A stretch of 64,000 nt of DNA, from the NCBI RefSeq assembly GCF_000971195.1, contig NZ_BBLZ01000004.1, positions 186,001-250,000 of the forward strand, written 5' to 3'. Every line of letters starts with the position of its first letter. Within the stretch, counting starts at the first letter, position 1. The notes beneath the pieces are model-generated. The model was given only the letters and a program-made list of their open reading frames with translations, did no database searches and was not told the origin of the DNA. The stretch is from Demequina soli. Lineage in GTDB: Bacteria > Actinomycetota > Actinomycetes > Actinomycetales > Demequinaceae. The position numbers were made by a program, and so were the translations under genes. Below are positions 52,601 through 61,197 of this stretch, one piece after another.

Positions 52601-54835
52601 TCACCCCTCGGGATCGAGGGCGGAGAGCGGCACCCGTACGTCCGCCGACATGTGCTTGACCCGCGCCGCGATCTCCTGGTGGCGGCCGTGGACCATCGGG
52701 CGCTGCTGGGGGTTGCCCAGGTAGCCGCACGTGCGCTTGACGACGTCGCACGAGCGCGGGTCCTCGTTGCCGCACGCGGGGCACGCGAAGCCGCGCGCCG
52801 TGGGCGTGAAGTCGCCCGCGAAGCCGCACTCGAAGCAGCGGTCGATGGGTGTGTTGGTGCCGAGGTACCCCACGCGGTCGTAGGCGTAGTCCCAGACCGC
52901 CTCGAGCGCCTTGGGATTCTGCTGCAGCACGGGGTACTCGCAGTAGTGGATGAAGCCGCCGGAAGTGAGCGGCGCGTACTCCGCCTCGAAGTCGAGCTTC
53001 TCGAACGGCGTGGGGTGCTTGCGCACGTCGTAGTGGAAGGAGTTGGTGTAGTAGTCCTTGTCGGTGATGTCCGCGACGGCGCCGAAGCGCTCCTTGTCGA
53101 GGCGGCAGAACCGGTCGGTGAGGCTCTCCGACGGCGTCGAGTACACCGAGAAGTGATAGCCGGACGCGGCCTTCCACGCGGCCGCGTGGTCGCGGAGCGT
53201 GCGCAGCACCCGTAGCGTCATCTCCTTGGCCTCGGGGTTGGACTCCCACGCGCCACCGTAGAACGCGGTCGCGACCTCGTAGAGGCCGATGTAGCCGAGC
53301 GACACCGTGGCGCGGCCGTCACGGAACAGCGTGTCGACGTCCTCGGCCGGCGCGAGGCGTCGCCCGAACGCGCCGTGGATGTAGAGGATGGGCGCGTTGC
53401 CGGGCACCGCCTCCTTGCACCGCTCGATCCGGTAGGCGAGCGCATCGTGCATGGTCTCGAGCCGCTCGTCGAGGAGCCGCCAGAACGTCGCCTGGTCCCC
53501 CTCCGACTCGAGGGCGATGCGCGGGAGGTTGAGCGTGACGACGCCGAGGTTCATGCGGCCCTCGACCACGTCCTCGCCGTCCGCGTCCGTCCATCCCTGG
53601 AGGAACGAGCGGCAGCCCATGGGCGCCTTGAAGGAGCCCGTGATCTCGACAATCTTGTCGTAGCTGAGCACGTCGGGGTACATGCGCTTGGTCGCGCACT
53701 CGACGGCGAGCTGCTTGATGTCGTAGTTCGCGTCGTCCTCGGCCAGGTTGAGGCCGCGCTTCACCGTGAACAGCAGCTTGGGGAAGATCGCCGTGCGGCC
53801 CTCGCGGCCGAGGCCGCGGATCCGGATCTGGAGGATCGCCTTCTGGATCTCCCGCTCGTACCAGCCGGTGCCCAGCCCGAAGCCGATCGACGTGAACGGC
53901 GTCTGGCCGTTGGACGTGAAGAGCGTGTTGATCTCGTACTCGAGCGACTGCATCGCGTCGTAGATGTCCTTGCGCGTGCGCTCCTGCACATACGCCTCGC
54001 GGCGCGGCCCCTCGTCGATCCACTCCGCGGCCTCGGCCTGGTGCTTGGCGCGGTTGAGGGCGGCGTAGGGCGCGAGCAGCTCGTCGATGCGGTTGACCGT
54101 GCAGCCGCCGTACTGGCTCGACGAGACATTGGCGATGATCTGCGAGATCTGCGCGGTGGCGGTCTGGATGGAGCGCGGCGGCTCGACCTGGGCGTTGCCG
54201 ATGCGGAAGCCGGCCGACAGCATCGTCTTGAAGTCGATGAGGCAGCAGTTGGTCATCGGCGCATAGGGGTGGTAGTCGAGGTCGTGGTAATGGAGGTCGC
54301 CCTTCTGGTGGGCGTTCGCGACGTGCGCGGGCAGCATGCGCAGGCCGATGGCCTTGCCGACCATGCCGGCGGTGAGGTCGCGCTGCGTGTTGTAGACCTC
54401 GGCGTCCTTGTTGGCGTTCTCGTGCACCACCGACGAGTCCTTCGACATGAGGCGCGAGATGGAGTGGTTGAGGTCCATCGCCTTCGAGCGCGAGAAGTCG
54501 CGGTCGACGCGGTAGTCGATGTAGGCGCGGGCGACGTCGTACTCCCCCGCCTCGAGGAGCTCGTGCTCCACCACGCTCTGGATCTCGTAGATCTTGACGG
54601 TGCCGTCGTGGCGCGCGGCGAGCTCGGCGTCGACGCGGCGCACCAGCGCGTCGACGGTCTGCTCGTGGGCCGAGGTGAGCCCGCCGTGGACGGCCGCGAA
54701 GGCCTTCGCCAGGGCGGTGCCGATGCGTCGGTCGTCGAAGCGCAGCGTGCGGCCGTCGCGCTTGACCACGTGGAGCCCCGCGGTCGCGGCGCCCTCGGCG
54801 GCGGTGTCGGTGCGGTCGATCTCGCTGATGCTCAT
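52601..54835 (-). CDS. nrdD: Anaerobic (class III) ribonucleoside-triphosphate reductase
   Basis: This 744-aa enzyme has an N-terminal ATP cone (VVKRDGRTLRFDDRRIGTALAKAF), the glycyl-radical domain with VVKRTCGYLGNPQQRP (Gly about 704) and, before it, the zinc ribbon CFECGFAGDFTPTARGFACPACGNEDP. It reduces ribonucleotides under anaerobiosis using formate. The ATG at 54835 is preceded by AAGGGGAAG, and two NrdR boxes lie 33-80 bp upstream. A facultative anaerobic life style is implied. The longer frame from 55177 is rejected because it would cross the NrdR boxes. Confidence 0.96.
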   Translation of the reverse strand: MSISEIDRTDTAAEGAATAGLHVVKRDGRTLRFDDRRIGTALAKAFAAVHGGLTSAHEQTVDALVRRVDAELAARHDGTVKIYEIQSVVEHELLEAGEYDVARAYIDYRVDRDFSRSKAMDLNHSISRLMSKDSSVVHENANKDAEVYNTQRDLTAGMVGKAIGLRMLPAHVANAHQKGDLHYHDLDYHPYAPMTNCCLIDFKTMLSAGFRIGNAQVEPPRSIQTATAQISQIIANVSSSQYGGCTVNRIDELLAPYAALNRAKHQAEAAEWIDEGPRREAYVQERTRKDIYDAMQSLEYEINTLFTSNGQTPFTSIGFGLGTGWYEREIQKAILQIRIRGLGREGRTAIFPKLLFTVKRGLNLAEDDANYDIKQLAVECATKRMYPDVLSYDKIVEITGSFKAPMGCRSFLQGWTDADGEDVVEGRMNLGVVTLNLPRIALESEGDQATFWRLLDERLETMHDALAYRIERCKEAVPGNAPILYIHGAFGRRLAPAEDVDTLFRDGRATVSLGYIGLYEVATAFYGGAWESNPEAKEMTLRVLRTLRDHAAAWKAASGYHFSVYSTPSESLTDRFCRLDKERFGAVADITDKDYYTNSFHYDVRKHPTPFEKLDFEAEYAPLTSGGFIHYCEYPVLQQNPKALEAVWDYAYDRVGYLGTNTPIDRCFECGFAGDFTPTARGFACPACGNEDPRSCDVVKRTCGYLGNPQQRPMVHGRHQEIAARVKHMSADVRVPLSALDPEG

Positions 54836-54867
54836 GATGCTTCCCCTTCGCTTCCGTGCGCCGACCA

Positions 54868-54883
54868 CCACTACATATGGTGC
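54868..54883 (-). promoter_or_regulatory. NrdR box 1
   Basis: CCACTACATATGGTGC matches the NrdR consensus acaCTATATATaGTGt at 12 of 16 positions. It is 32 bp from box 2, the standard three-helical-turn spacing. It lies upstream of nrdD, for repression when dATP is high. Confidence 0.85.
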
Positions 54884-54899
54884 TCCTAGCGACACCGGA

Positions 54900-54915
54900 A
54901 CACTAGATGTCGTGG
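54900..54915 (-). promoter_or_regulatory. NrdR box 2
   Basis: ACACTAGATGTCGTGG matches the NrdR consensus at 12 of 16 positions and is exactly 32 bp from box 1 start to start. The nrdR gene itself is outside this window. Confidence 0.85.
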
Positions 54916-55374
54916 TCCTGACGCCCTGGGCCCTAGGTCCCTGGCGGGGCCCGCGCGGCGGGCGCCGCGGCTCGCGACGGGGCCGGGACGTGCGGGGACG
55001 CGCCGCGGGACCCGCGCCTCGAACTCGCGCGCCCTCGGCGTGTCGCGCGCGGGAGGCGCGCCCTACAGCGCGGTCGCGCACAGTAACCGCATCGGCATCA
55101 CATGGCGACGGCGACCACGCTGAGATGAGACGGAGATCACACCGCGGGCCGGCTTGATGCCCCCGGAGGGATGTCACCCCTGGTCCGGCCGGTAGCGGAG
55201 GGCCCGCAGGGCTGTCACCGCGCGCCAGAATGCCTGGCGGAGGTGTCCGCGCTCAGCCGACTCTCTGATAGCGCAGTTATCGTCGTATGAGCTCATCGGC
55301 CCTTGGGGGCGCCGCCGGCACGGCCGCGGACGCACGGCGATCGAGCAGTTCTTGACACCGACCCCTGGAGACCT
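54916..55374. other. Intergenic region between nrdD and the peptidase gene
   Basis: These roughly 460 bp carry no convincing gene. The nrdD side has only the NrdR boxes; the middle has G+C-rich imperfect repeats (two CGGAGGG...TGTCACC segments at about 55168-55221). A small frame of 22 codons at 55287 (mostly Ser and Ala) has no ribosome binding site. I saw no riboswitch consensus. TTGACA at 55352-55357 is too close to the next start for a normal -35 box. Confidence 0.6.
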
Positions 55375-57126
55375 GTGCCCATTTCACGCCTGCCCTTCAC
55401 CTGGCAGACGGCGTCGACGTTCGCTGTCTGCTGCTTCCTCGGCGGCGTCGCGGTCGCCGTCGGCGTCCACGAGCAGCGCGTCGACAGCGCCGTCGAGGAC
55501 GCCCGCGCCCAGGCGCGCGTCCTCGACGAGGAGCGCACGCGCCTCGAGGAGACGCTCGCGAAGGCACGCGAGGTCTCCCAGGTGTCGCAGGACGTGTCGG
55601 ACGCCGAGTCCGTCGTGTCCGCCTCGGCCGAGCTCGCCCAGGCGGCGACGTCGGCCGCCTACGCAGCCGAGCAGCACCACATCAGCGTGAGCGCGACGGC
55701 GGCCGTCCCGCCGTCGTGGGCGAACGCGCCGCTTGGCGCCACCACCGCGATCGGGCCGTACGCGCTCACCCCCGACCTCAAGATCGACGCCAGCGCCGTG
55801 CTCGGCGAGGTGAGCAGCGAGCTGGACTCCAGCCTGCCCGACTCGTCGTCGCTCACGGAGCCGTCGGCGACGCCGAGCGCCTCGCCGTCGGCGGACGCCT
55901 CCGCGACGTCGGACCCCTCCCCCAGCGCGTCGGCATCCGCGTCACCCTCCGCCACGCCCTCCGCGTCCGCCTCCACCGACGCCACGCCGTCCGCCGACGC
56001 CACGCCGTCCGCCGACGCCTCGGCGTCGCCCGCGCCGACGATGACCCCGGACGAGGAGGCCGCCGCGCTCGCGGACCTCATCGACGACACCGAGGTGTCC
56101 CGTGTGCTCCGCGGCCAGGAGACCGACCTCGAGACCGTCACCGCGACGGCCGCCCGCCTCGAGCAGGCGTCCGCGCAGATCGACGCAGCGACCCGACGCA
56201 TCGAGGGCACGACCGCCGTGCTCGAGGCCGCGACCGCCGAGGCCTCCCTCGAGCGCGCGAACCTCACCCTCGACGAGCGACTCAAGGCCGTCAAGGCCAC
56301 CGCGGACTCCGCGCAGGGGATGGTCGACGCCGTCGACGGCAAGGTCGGCGACAAGGCGACCATCAAGGACGTCTCGAAGGCCCGCCAGGCCCTGCTCGAC
56401 CTGCGCGAGACCGAGGTCGACCGCACGGACGCCGACGCGGTCGACGCCACCGTCGCCGAGGTGCGCGCGGCCGTGACCGACCTCGAGGACGCCGAGTCCG
56501 CGCTGTACAAGTCCCACCAGGCGTGGGTGACCGCGGAGAACAAGCGCCGCGACGCCGAGAACGACTCCCGCATGGCGGCCTACGACAAGCAGGTCAGCGC
56601 CGCCTACGCCTCGCGCCGCGACGCGTACGCCAGCGCCGTGGCCGCCCACCAGGGCGGCTGGACGGGCACGCCGACGGGCGTCACCTACACCAACGGCAAC
56701 GTGCCCAGCTCGCAGCTGTGCTCGCTGTCGTTCGCGGCCGGCATGCAGCTCCAGTGCGACGCCGCGGCGGCGCTCGAGATGGCCGACGACGACTACTACG
56801 CCGAGACCGGCAAGCACCTTGGGCTCGCCTCGTCGTACCGCTCCTACAGCGCGCAGGTCGCGACCAAGGCGTCGAAGGGCTACCTCGCGGCGACGCCGGG
56901 CACGTCCAACCACGGCTGGGGCATGGCCGCCGACTTCCAGCCCGCAGCGGCGTCCTGGATGCGCGCGAACGGCTACAAGTACGGCTGGGTGCATCCGCTG
57001 TGGGCGCGCGCGGGCGGCTCGAAGCCGGAGTCCTGGCACCTCGAGTTCGTGGCCCCGAACGTGGGCCTGGACCTGCCGTCCAAGCCTGACCTGCTCACCC
57101 ACGTGAAGAGCTCGCTGCAGGGCTGA
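55375..57126 (+). CDS. VanY-type D-alanyl-D-alanine carboxypeptidase with coiled coil and low-complexity linker
   Basis: This 583-aa exported protein has a membrane anchor (QTASTFAVCCFLGGVAVAVGV) near the N terminus, a coiled-coil segment from about 40-90, then an Ala/Ser/Thr/Pro linker at about 160-225 (including two 18-bp DNA repeats at 55978-56013), a second coiled coil, and a C-terminal M15 peptidase: Zn ligands in SNHGWGMAADF and WHLEFVAP. It trims D-Ala-D-Ala or peptides in the cell wall. GTG at 55375 has a GGAGACCT ribosome binding site; the longer frame starting at 55303 lacks one. Confidence 0.9.
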   Translation: MPISRLPFTWQTASTFAVCCFLGGVAVAVGVHEQRVDSAVEDARAQARVLDEERTRLEETLAKAREVSQVSQDVSDAESVVSASAELAQAATSAAYAAEQHHISVSATAAVPPSWANAPLGATTAIGPYALTPDLKIDASAVLGEVSSELDSSLPDSSSLTEPSATPSASPSADASATSDPSPSASASASPSATPSASASTDATPSADATPSADASASPAPTMTPDEEAAALADLIDDTEVSRVLRGQETDLETVTATAARLEQASAQIDAATRRIEGTTAVLEAATAEASLERANLTLDERLKAVKATADSAQGMVDAVDGKVGDKATIKDVSKARQALLDLRETEVDRTDADAVDATVAEVRAAVTDLEDAESALYKSHQAWVTAENKRRDAENDSRMAAYDKQVSAAYASRRDAYASAVAAHQGGWTGTPTGVTYTNGNVPSSQLCSLSFAAGMQLQCDAAAALEMADDDYYAETGKHLGLASSYRSYSAQVATKASKGYLAATPGTSNHGWGMAADFQPAAASWMRANGYKYGWVHPLWARAGGSKPESWHLEFVAPNVGLDLPSKPDLLTHVKSSLQG

Positions 57127-57130
57127 CCCG

Positions 57131-58195
57131 TCAGGGCTGGGCGCGGACCTTCGCGCCCAGCCCGGGATCGAGCATGGCGCCGGTGGCGCTCATGACGGCG
57201 TCGGCGCCCGCGGCGCGGTACGCCCCGGCGTCCGCGGCGGTGAGCACACCGCCCACACCGACGATCGCGAACGGGCCGTGCGCGTCGCGCAGCCTCGCTA
57301 GCCTCGCGGTCATCTCGAGCCCCGCCCAGCGGATCGCGTCGCCGCACACGCCTGCCACCGCGCGGCCCTCACCGGGGAGCGCCTGGCGCCCGTCGGCGTC
57401 GACGAGCCTCGCGGGCAGCGTGTTGACCGCCGCGTACCCATCGACGATGCCCGCCGTCGCCCGGACGAACGCGGCGAGCGCCGCATCGTCCCCGAAGTAC
57501 GCGAGCTTGAGCAGCAGCGGCACGTCGCCGACCTCGTCCTTGACGGCGCCTGCGATGCGGGCGACGGCCGCGGTGTCGAAGCACAGCAGCGCTCCCGTGC
57601 CCTCGTTGGGGCAGCTGAGGTTCATCTCGAGCACGGGCGCGCCGGCCTCGACCACGAGCCGCGCGGCGGCGACATGGTCGGCGACGTACGCGCGCTCACG
57701 ATCCGCGACCCCCGAGCCGGGGCGGGTGCCCTGGAACGATCCGACGAGCACCTGGCCCTCGCCTGCGGCGGCGACGGCGGCCGCCATGTCGGGCTGCCAA
57801 GCGTCGGGGTCGCGCGAGGGCACGCCGAACGAGTTGGAGATGCTCGTGGCACCGTCGAGGCGGTCGTCCGCGCGCAACGGCGCGGTGCGGCCGGCCTCGA
57901 GGCGCCCGTCGACGTGCACGGCGAGGGTGTTCGGGAACGGGTGCACCGGATGGGCCTCGGCACGGACGGTCTTGTAGACGTTGACGTCGAAGCCGTGGCG
58001 GAAGGCCGCCGCGCAGTAGGCGGCGTTGACGAGCGGGCCCGCGGGGATGCCGAAGGCGCTGCGCACGGGGCGGCCCAGGAACGATGCGCCGGGCGCCTCC
58101 GAGGGCGCGCCCGGGGCCGCCTCGGCGAACGTTCCGAACGGCCCGTGGGCGTAGTTGTCCTCGTAGGTGCGGCGGGGGTCGTAGAACCAGGTCAT
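57131..58195 (-). CDS. Dihydroorotate dehydrogenase-like FMN enzyme
   Basis: This 354-aa TIM-barrel flavoprotein has VYKTVRAEAHPVHPFPN, NSFGVPSRDPDAW (FMN-binding), EMNLSCPNEG with the catalytic Ser/Cys site (SCPN), VPLLLKLAYFG with the flavin Lys, and IVGVGGVLTAADAGAYRAAGADAV (phosphate-binding). This is the class 1/2 dihydroorotate dehydrogenase pattern, though the N terminus (TWFYDPRRTYEDNYAHGPFG) is unlike classic PyrD, so the substrate may differ. No other pyrimidine genes lie nearby. TACGGT is about 9 bases before the ATG. Shared upstream block B lies 80-148 bp upstream. Confidence 0.78.
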   Translation of the reverse strand: MTWFYDPRRTYEDNYAHGPFGTFAEAAPGAPSEAPGASFLGRPVRSAFGIPAGPLVNAAYCAAAFRHGFDVNVYKTVRAEAHPVHPFPNTLAVHVDGRLEAGRTAPLRADDRLDGATSISNSFGVPSRDPDAWQPDMAAAVAAAGEGQVLVGSFQGTRPGSGVADRERAYVADHVAAARLVVEAGAPVLEMNLSCPNEGTGALLCFDTAAVARIAGAVKDEVGDVPLLLKLAYFGDDAALAAFVRATAGIVDGYAAVNTLPARLVDADGRQALPGEGRAVAGVCGDAIRWAGLEMTARLARLRDAHGPFAIVGVGGVLTAADAGAYRAAGADAVMSATGAMLDPGLGAKVRAQP

Positions 58196-58274
58196 GTCGG
58201 GCCGACCGTAGCGCGCCCGTGGGCGCGGCGTCCGGGACCTCCGGGCCTCGCGCCGCGCTCCACGCCGCCGACCC

Positions 58275-58343
58275 CCGACCACCCCCCACACGCCGGCGCC
58301 GCTGAATCGATCCATCGCTGCAACTCCAGCGGCAAACCGGGAG
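58275..58343 (-). promoter_or_regulatory. Upstream block B, shared with pyc
   Basis: Gapless partner of 16731-16799. TGAATCGAT (58303-58311) and CTGCAACTC (58318-58326) are identical to those upstream of pyc and at identical spacing. GCGTGTGGGGGGTGGTCGG on the minus strand differs from the pyc copy in 2 of 19 bases. It lies upstream of the dihydroorotate dehydrogenase-like gene in the same orientation. Confidence 0.65.
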
Positions 58344-58426
58344 AACGGTCCAGCGCAGCGCAGACCTCGTGTGGAACGCGGTCGAGTGGGTGGAGCCTCA
58401 GCGCGGACCGTGGTGCCCGGGATCGG

Positions 58427-59326
58427 TCAGCCGCGACCGTGCGGGGCGTCGCCGCCGAAGAGCATGGTCGCGAGCATGAGGAGCATGACGGCGACGCAGG
58501 CCGCCAGGATGATCAGCACCCACCACCAGGCGAGCGTGATCGCGAGGACGATCGCGAGCACGAGGCCCACGGTCCACAGCACGGCCATGTACAGCCCGAA
58601 GCGCGCCGCGGCGGCGGGGTCGGCGTCGAACCGCGTCGGCTCGTGGGCGGACGCGGCGTCGCGCGCCCACGCCTTGCGCCGGTTGGTCTGGGTGGCGCCC
58701 AGCCATGCGAACAGGCCGATGGCGGCGAGCGCGAGGACCCCGGCGGCGACGGCGTAGACGACCGCGTCGGTCGCGACGGCGAACGCACCGCCGCACGCGC
58801 CCGCGGCGAGCACGGCGAAGGTCGCGAGGCCGTAGCCGACCGCGCGGGGCACCGGCATGGCGTGATTGGCGGTGGTCTCCTGCGCGAGCGAGTCGGCGGT
58901 GACGAGGCCGAGCGCGAGCGCGGCGACGATCCCGAGGCCCGCCACGATCGCGGCGCCGCCCTGCACGACCCCGAGGGGCTCGAGCGCGACGCCCACGTAG
59001 GCCGCGGCCGCGAGCACGGCCAGCAGCGTGGTCCGCACGACGAAGCCCGGGCGCGGGCGCACGCGGTGGCGCTCGTGGAGGTGGGCGGCGATCGCGGCCT
59101 CGGGCGCGGAGGCCGGCCGCTCGGGCGTACCGAGCAGCTCCGCGACGGGCCCGAGCTCCTCGACCGCGCGCCGCGCCGCGGCCGCCGGCGCCACCCCCGA
59201 CGCCTCGAGCTCGGCGGCCCGGGCCATGAGGTTCGCGCGGATCTCCTCCTTGAGGTCGCGCGCGTCGGGCGTCATCGCGACGCCCTCGAACGCCTCGTCG
59301 AGCAGGCGGTGGATGTCGGTGTTCAT
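58427..59326 (-). CDS. Membrane protein with N-terminal permease-prefix-like domain
   Basis: This 299-aa protein starts with a 60-residue helical domain (MNTDIHRLLDEAFEGVAMTPDARDLKEEIRANLMARAAELEASG...AAARRAVEELGPVAELLG) like the prefix found in front of some ABC permeases and in PadR-linked membrane proteins. Seven or eight membrane segments follow, ending WWWVLIILAACVAVMLLMLATMLFGG. It overlaps the PadR stop (ATGA) on the same strand. It may be the target or sensor of that regulator. Function unknown. Confidence 0.75.
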   Translation of the reverse strand: MNTDIHRLLDEAFEGVAMTPDARDLKEEIRANLMARAAELEASGVAPAAAARRAVEELGPVAELLGTPERPASAPEAAIAAHLHERHRVRPRPGFVVRTTLLAVLAAAAYVGVALEPLGVVQGGAAIVAGLGIVAALALGLVTADSLAQETTANHAMPVPRAVGYGLATFAVLAAGACGGAFAVATDAVVYAVAAGVLALAAIGLFAWLGATQTNRRKAWARDAASAHEPTRFDADPAAAARFGLYMAVLWTVGLVLAIVLAITLAWWWVLIILAACVAVMLLMLATMLFGGDAPHGRG

Positions 59327-59673
59327 GAGGCGTCCTTCACGTCGAGGAGGGTGTCGATGATGCGGCGCGTGGCCACCCACGCGGCGACGCGGCCGCGGTA
59401 GACCGCGCGGCCCGCGTCGGTGATCCGGTAGTACTTCCGACGGCCGCCCTGGGACTCGTCGCCCCAGTACGACTCGACGAGGCCGTCCTTCTCCAGGCGC
59501 CGGTACGTGGCGTAAAGGGTGGCCTCCTTGATCTCGTGGTCGCCGCCGGCGGCGTCACGGATCGCCTTGTGGATCTCGAAGCCGTAGCTGTCGCCGCGTC
59601 GGAGCACGCCGAGCACGATCGTCTCGGTGTGGCCGCGCAGCAGGTCCGCGGCGAACGCATCTGTCTGTGTCAC
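59323..59673 (-). CDS. PadR-family transcriptional regulator
   Basis: This 116-aa winged-helix protein has the PadR pattern: LLRGHTETIVLGVLRRGDSYGFEIHKAI, then EIKEATLYATYRRLEKDGLVESYWGDESQGGRRKYYRITDAGRAVY. The GTG at 59673 is 7 bases after TATAGT (59681-59686, minus strand), the best -10 box of the window, so the mRNA is probably leaderless. It overlaps with its membrane-protein partner (ATGA). The site at 59680-59698 (TACT...AGTA) is its likely operator. Confidence 0.9.
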   Translation of the reverse strand: MTQTDAFAADLLRGHTETIVLGVLRRGDSYGFEIHKAIRDAAGGDHEIKEATLYATYRRLEKDGLVESYWGDESQGGRRKYYRITDAGRAVYRGRVAAWVATRRIIDTLLDVKDAS

Positions 59674-59679
59674 GTCGAT

Positions 59680-59698
59680 TACTATATCTCATTAAGTA
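59680..59698. promoter_or_regulatory. PadR promoter/operator
   Basis: TACTATATCTCATTAAGTA contains imperfect inverted repeats (ACTATAT...TTAAGT) around the TATAGT -10 box of the padR gene. This fits autorepression. Confidence 0.65.
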
Positions 59699-59766
59699 CC
59701 TGCGCACGCAAGGCCGAATCTCGCCCCCCGCTGGCGCGCCGGCGCGGCCGGTGCTTCCCTGAAGCC

Positions 59767-61128
59767 GTGACCCCGGTGCTCGACGTCGACTACCTGGTGG
59801 TCGGCGCGGGCGCGACCGGCCTCGCCTTCGCGGACTCGCTCGTGGACCACTCGGACGCCACCGTCGCGATCCTCGACCGCGCCGACGCGCCCGGCGGCCA
59901 CTGGCGACAGGCCTACCCGTTCGTACGGCTGCACCAGTCGTCGACGTTCTACGGCGTCGCCTCCGCCGTGCTCGGCGGCGGGATCCAGGAGTCCGGCCCC
60001 GAGGCCGGCCTCCACGAGCGCGCAACGGGACCCGAGGTGGTCGCGTACTTCGCCGACGTCGCACGCCGCCTCGAGGCCACGGGGCGCGTCACGCTGCTCC
60101 CCCGCCACGAGCACCTCGGGGACGGCCTGCTCCGCTCCCTCGAGGACGGCGCGGAGAGCGCCGCCCGGCCCGGCGCGCGCATCGTCGACGCGCACTTCCT
60201 CTCCCCCACCATCCCGGCGACCACGCCGCCGCCGTTCGCGGTCGAGGACGGCGCGCGCGTCATCCCCGTCGGCGAGCTGCCCGACGCTGGCGAGGCGAGC
60301 GCCTACGCGATCGTCGGCTCGGGCAAGACCGCGACCGACGCCATCGTGTGGCTCCTCACGCACGGCGTCGACCCCGGCGCCATCCGCTGGATCAGGCCAC
60401 GCGACCCGTGGATGCTGGACCGCGCGATGGTCCAGCCGGACGCCGCGAGCTTCACGGAGCTGGTGGCGCGCACATGGGAGGCGGCCGCAGCGGCCACGAG
60501 CCTCGAGGACCTTTTCCTGCGGCTCGAGGACGCCGGCGTGATGCTGCGGATCGACCGCGCGACCACGCCCACGATGGCGAAGACCCCCACCCTCGGGCGC
60601 TGGGAGCTCGACCTGCTGCGCGAGGTCGAGGACGTGGTGCGCCTCGGCCACCTCCGCGCCGCCGGCGCGCGCACCCTCACCCTCGACCGAGGCGAGGTCA
60701 CGCTCGCACCCGACACGCTCATCGTCCACTGCGCCGCCGACGGCCTGCCCCACCCGGACCGCGCGCCCGTGTGGGACTGGGACACGATCACGCTCCAGCC
60801 GATCCGCGCCGGCTTCCCGTGCTTCGGCGCCGCGTTGGCCGGCTACGTCGAGGCCACCCGCGACGACGACGCCGTCAAGAACGCGCTGTGCCCGCCGAAC
60901 TCGTTCGGCAACTCGCTGCGCGACTGGGCGGTCATGACCCGCCGCGGCGCGCTCGCCTCCGCGCGCTTCCTCGCGGAGCCCGACATCCGCGCGTGGGCCG
61001 ACGGCGTCGCGCTCAACCCCGCACGCATCCCGCCGGGCTACGCGTCCGCAGGCCTGGACGATGCGCGGGAGAGGATCGCGCGGACCTCGCCGGCCGCGCT
61101 CGACGCGCTGGCGCGCCTGGCCGCCTGA
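59767..61128 (+). CDS. FAD/NAD(P)-binding protein (monooxygenase-like)
   Basis: This 453-aa protein has an N-terminal dinucleotide-binding motif (DYLVVGAGATGLAFADSLV), GGHWRQAYPFVRLHQSSTFYGV, a second nucleotide motif AYAIVGSGKTATDAIVWLL near residue 180 and late segments like FGNSLRDWAVMTRRGALASARFL. It resembles actinobacterial FMO-like NAD(P)/FAD proteins of unknown substrate. GTG at 59767 is preceded by a weak CCTGAAG site. It is divergent from the PadR gene and could be regulated by it. Confidence 0.75.
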   Translation: MTPVLDVDYLVVGAGATGLAFADSLVDHSDATVAILDRADAPGGHWRQAYPFVRLHQSSTFYGVASAVLGGGIQESGPEAGLHERATGPEVVAYFADVARRLEATGRVTLLPRHEHLGDGLLRSLEDGAESAARPGARIVDAHFLSPTIPATTPPPFAVEDGARVIPVGELPDAGEASAYAIVGSGKTATDAIVWLLTHGVDPGAIRWIRPRDPWMLDRAMVQPDAASFTELVARTWEAAAAATSLEDLFLRLEDAGVMLRIDRATTPTMAKTPTLGRWELDLLREVEDVVRLGHLRAAGARTLTLDRGEVTLAPDTLIVHCAADGLPHPDRAPVWDWDTITLQPIRAGFPCFGAALAGYVEATRDDDAVKNALCPPNSFGNSLRDWAVMTRRGALASARFLAEPDIRAWADGVALNPARIPPGYASAGLDDARERIARTSPAALDALARLAA

Positions 61129-61185
61129 CGCGCGGTCTCTGCGAACCCCCAGGAAGACGCCGGGAGAACCGCCAGGAACCCCCCA

Positions 61186-61191
61186 TAGGTT
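61186..61191 (+). promoter_or_regulatory. -10 box TAGGTT of leaderless glycosidase gene
   Basis: TAGGTT is followed by six bases and the ATG at 61198. Same layout as in several other genes here. Confidence 0.55.
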
Positions 61192-61197
61192 CCCAGC

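Noticed and set aside
55287..55355. A 22-codon frame starting at 55287
   Set aside because: Mostly Ser and Ala, no ribosome binding site, and no room for a sensible promoter context.
54916..55374. Possible c-di-AMP or cobalamin riboswitch upstream of the peptidase gene or nrdD
   Set aside because: None of the conserved core words of those classes was found; the imperfect repeats there do not form a recognisable riboswitch.
55978..56013. Short tandem repeats as a CRISPR array
   Set aside because: Only two 18-bp units without spacers, in frame inside the peptidase linker.
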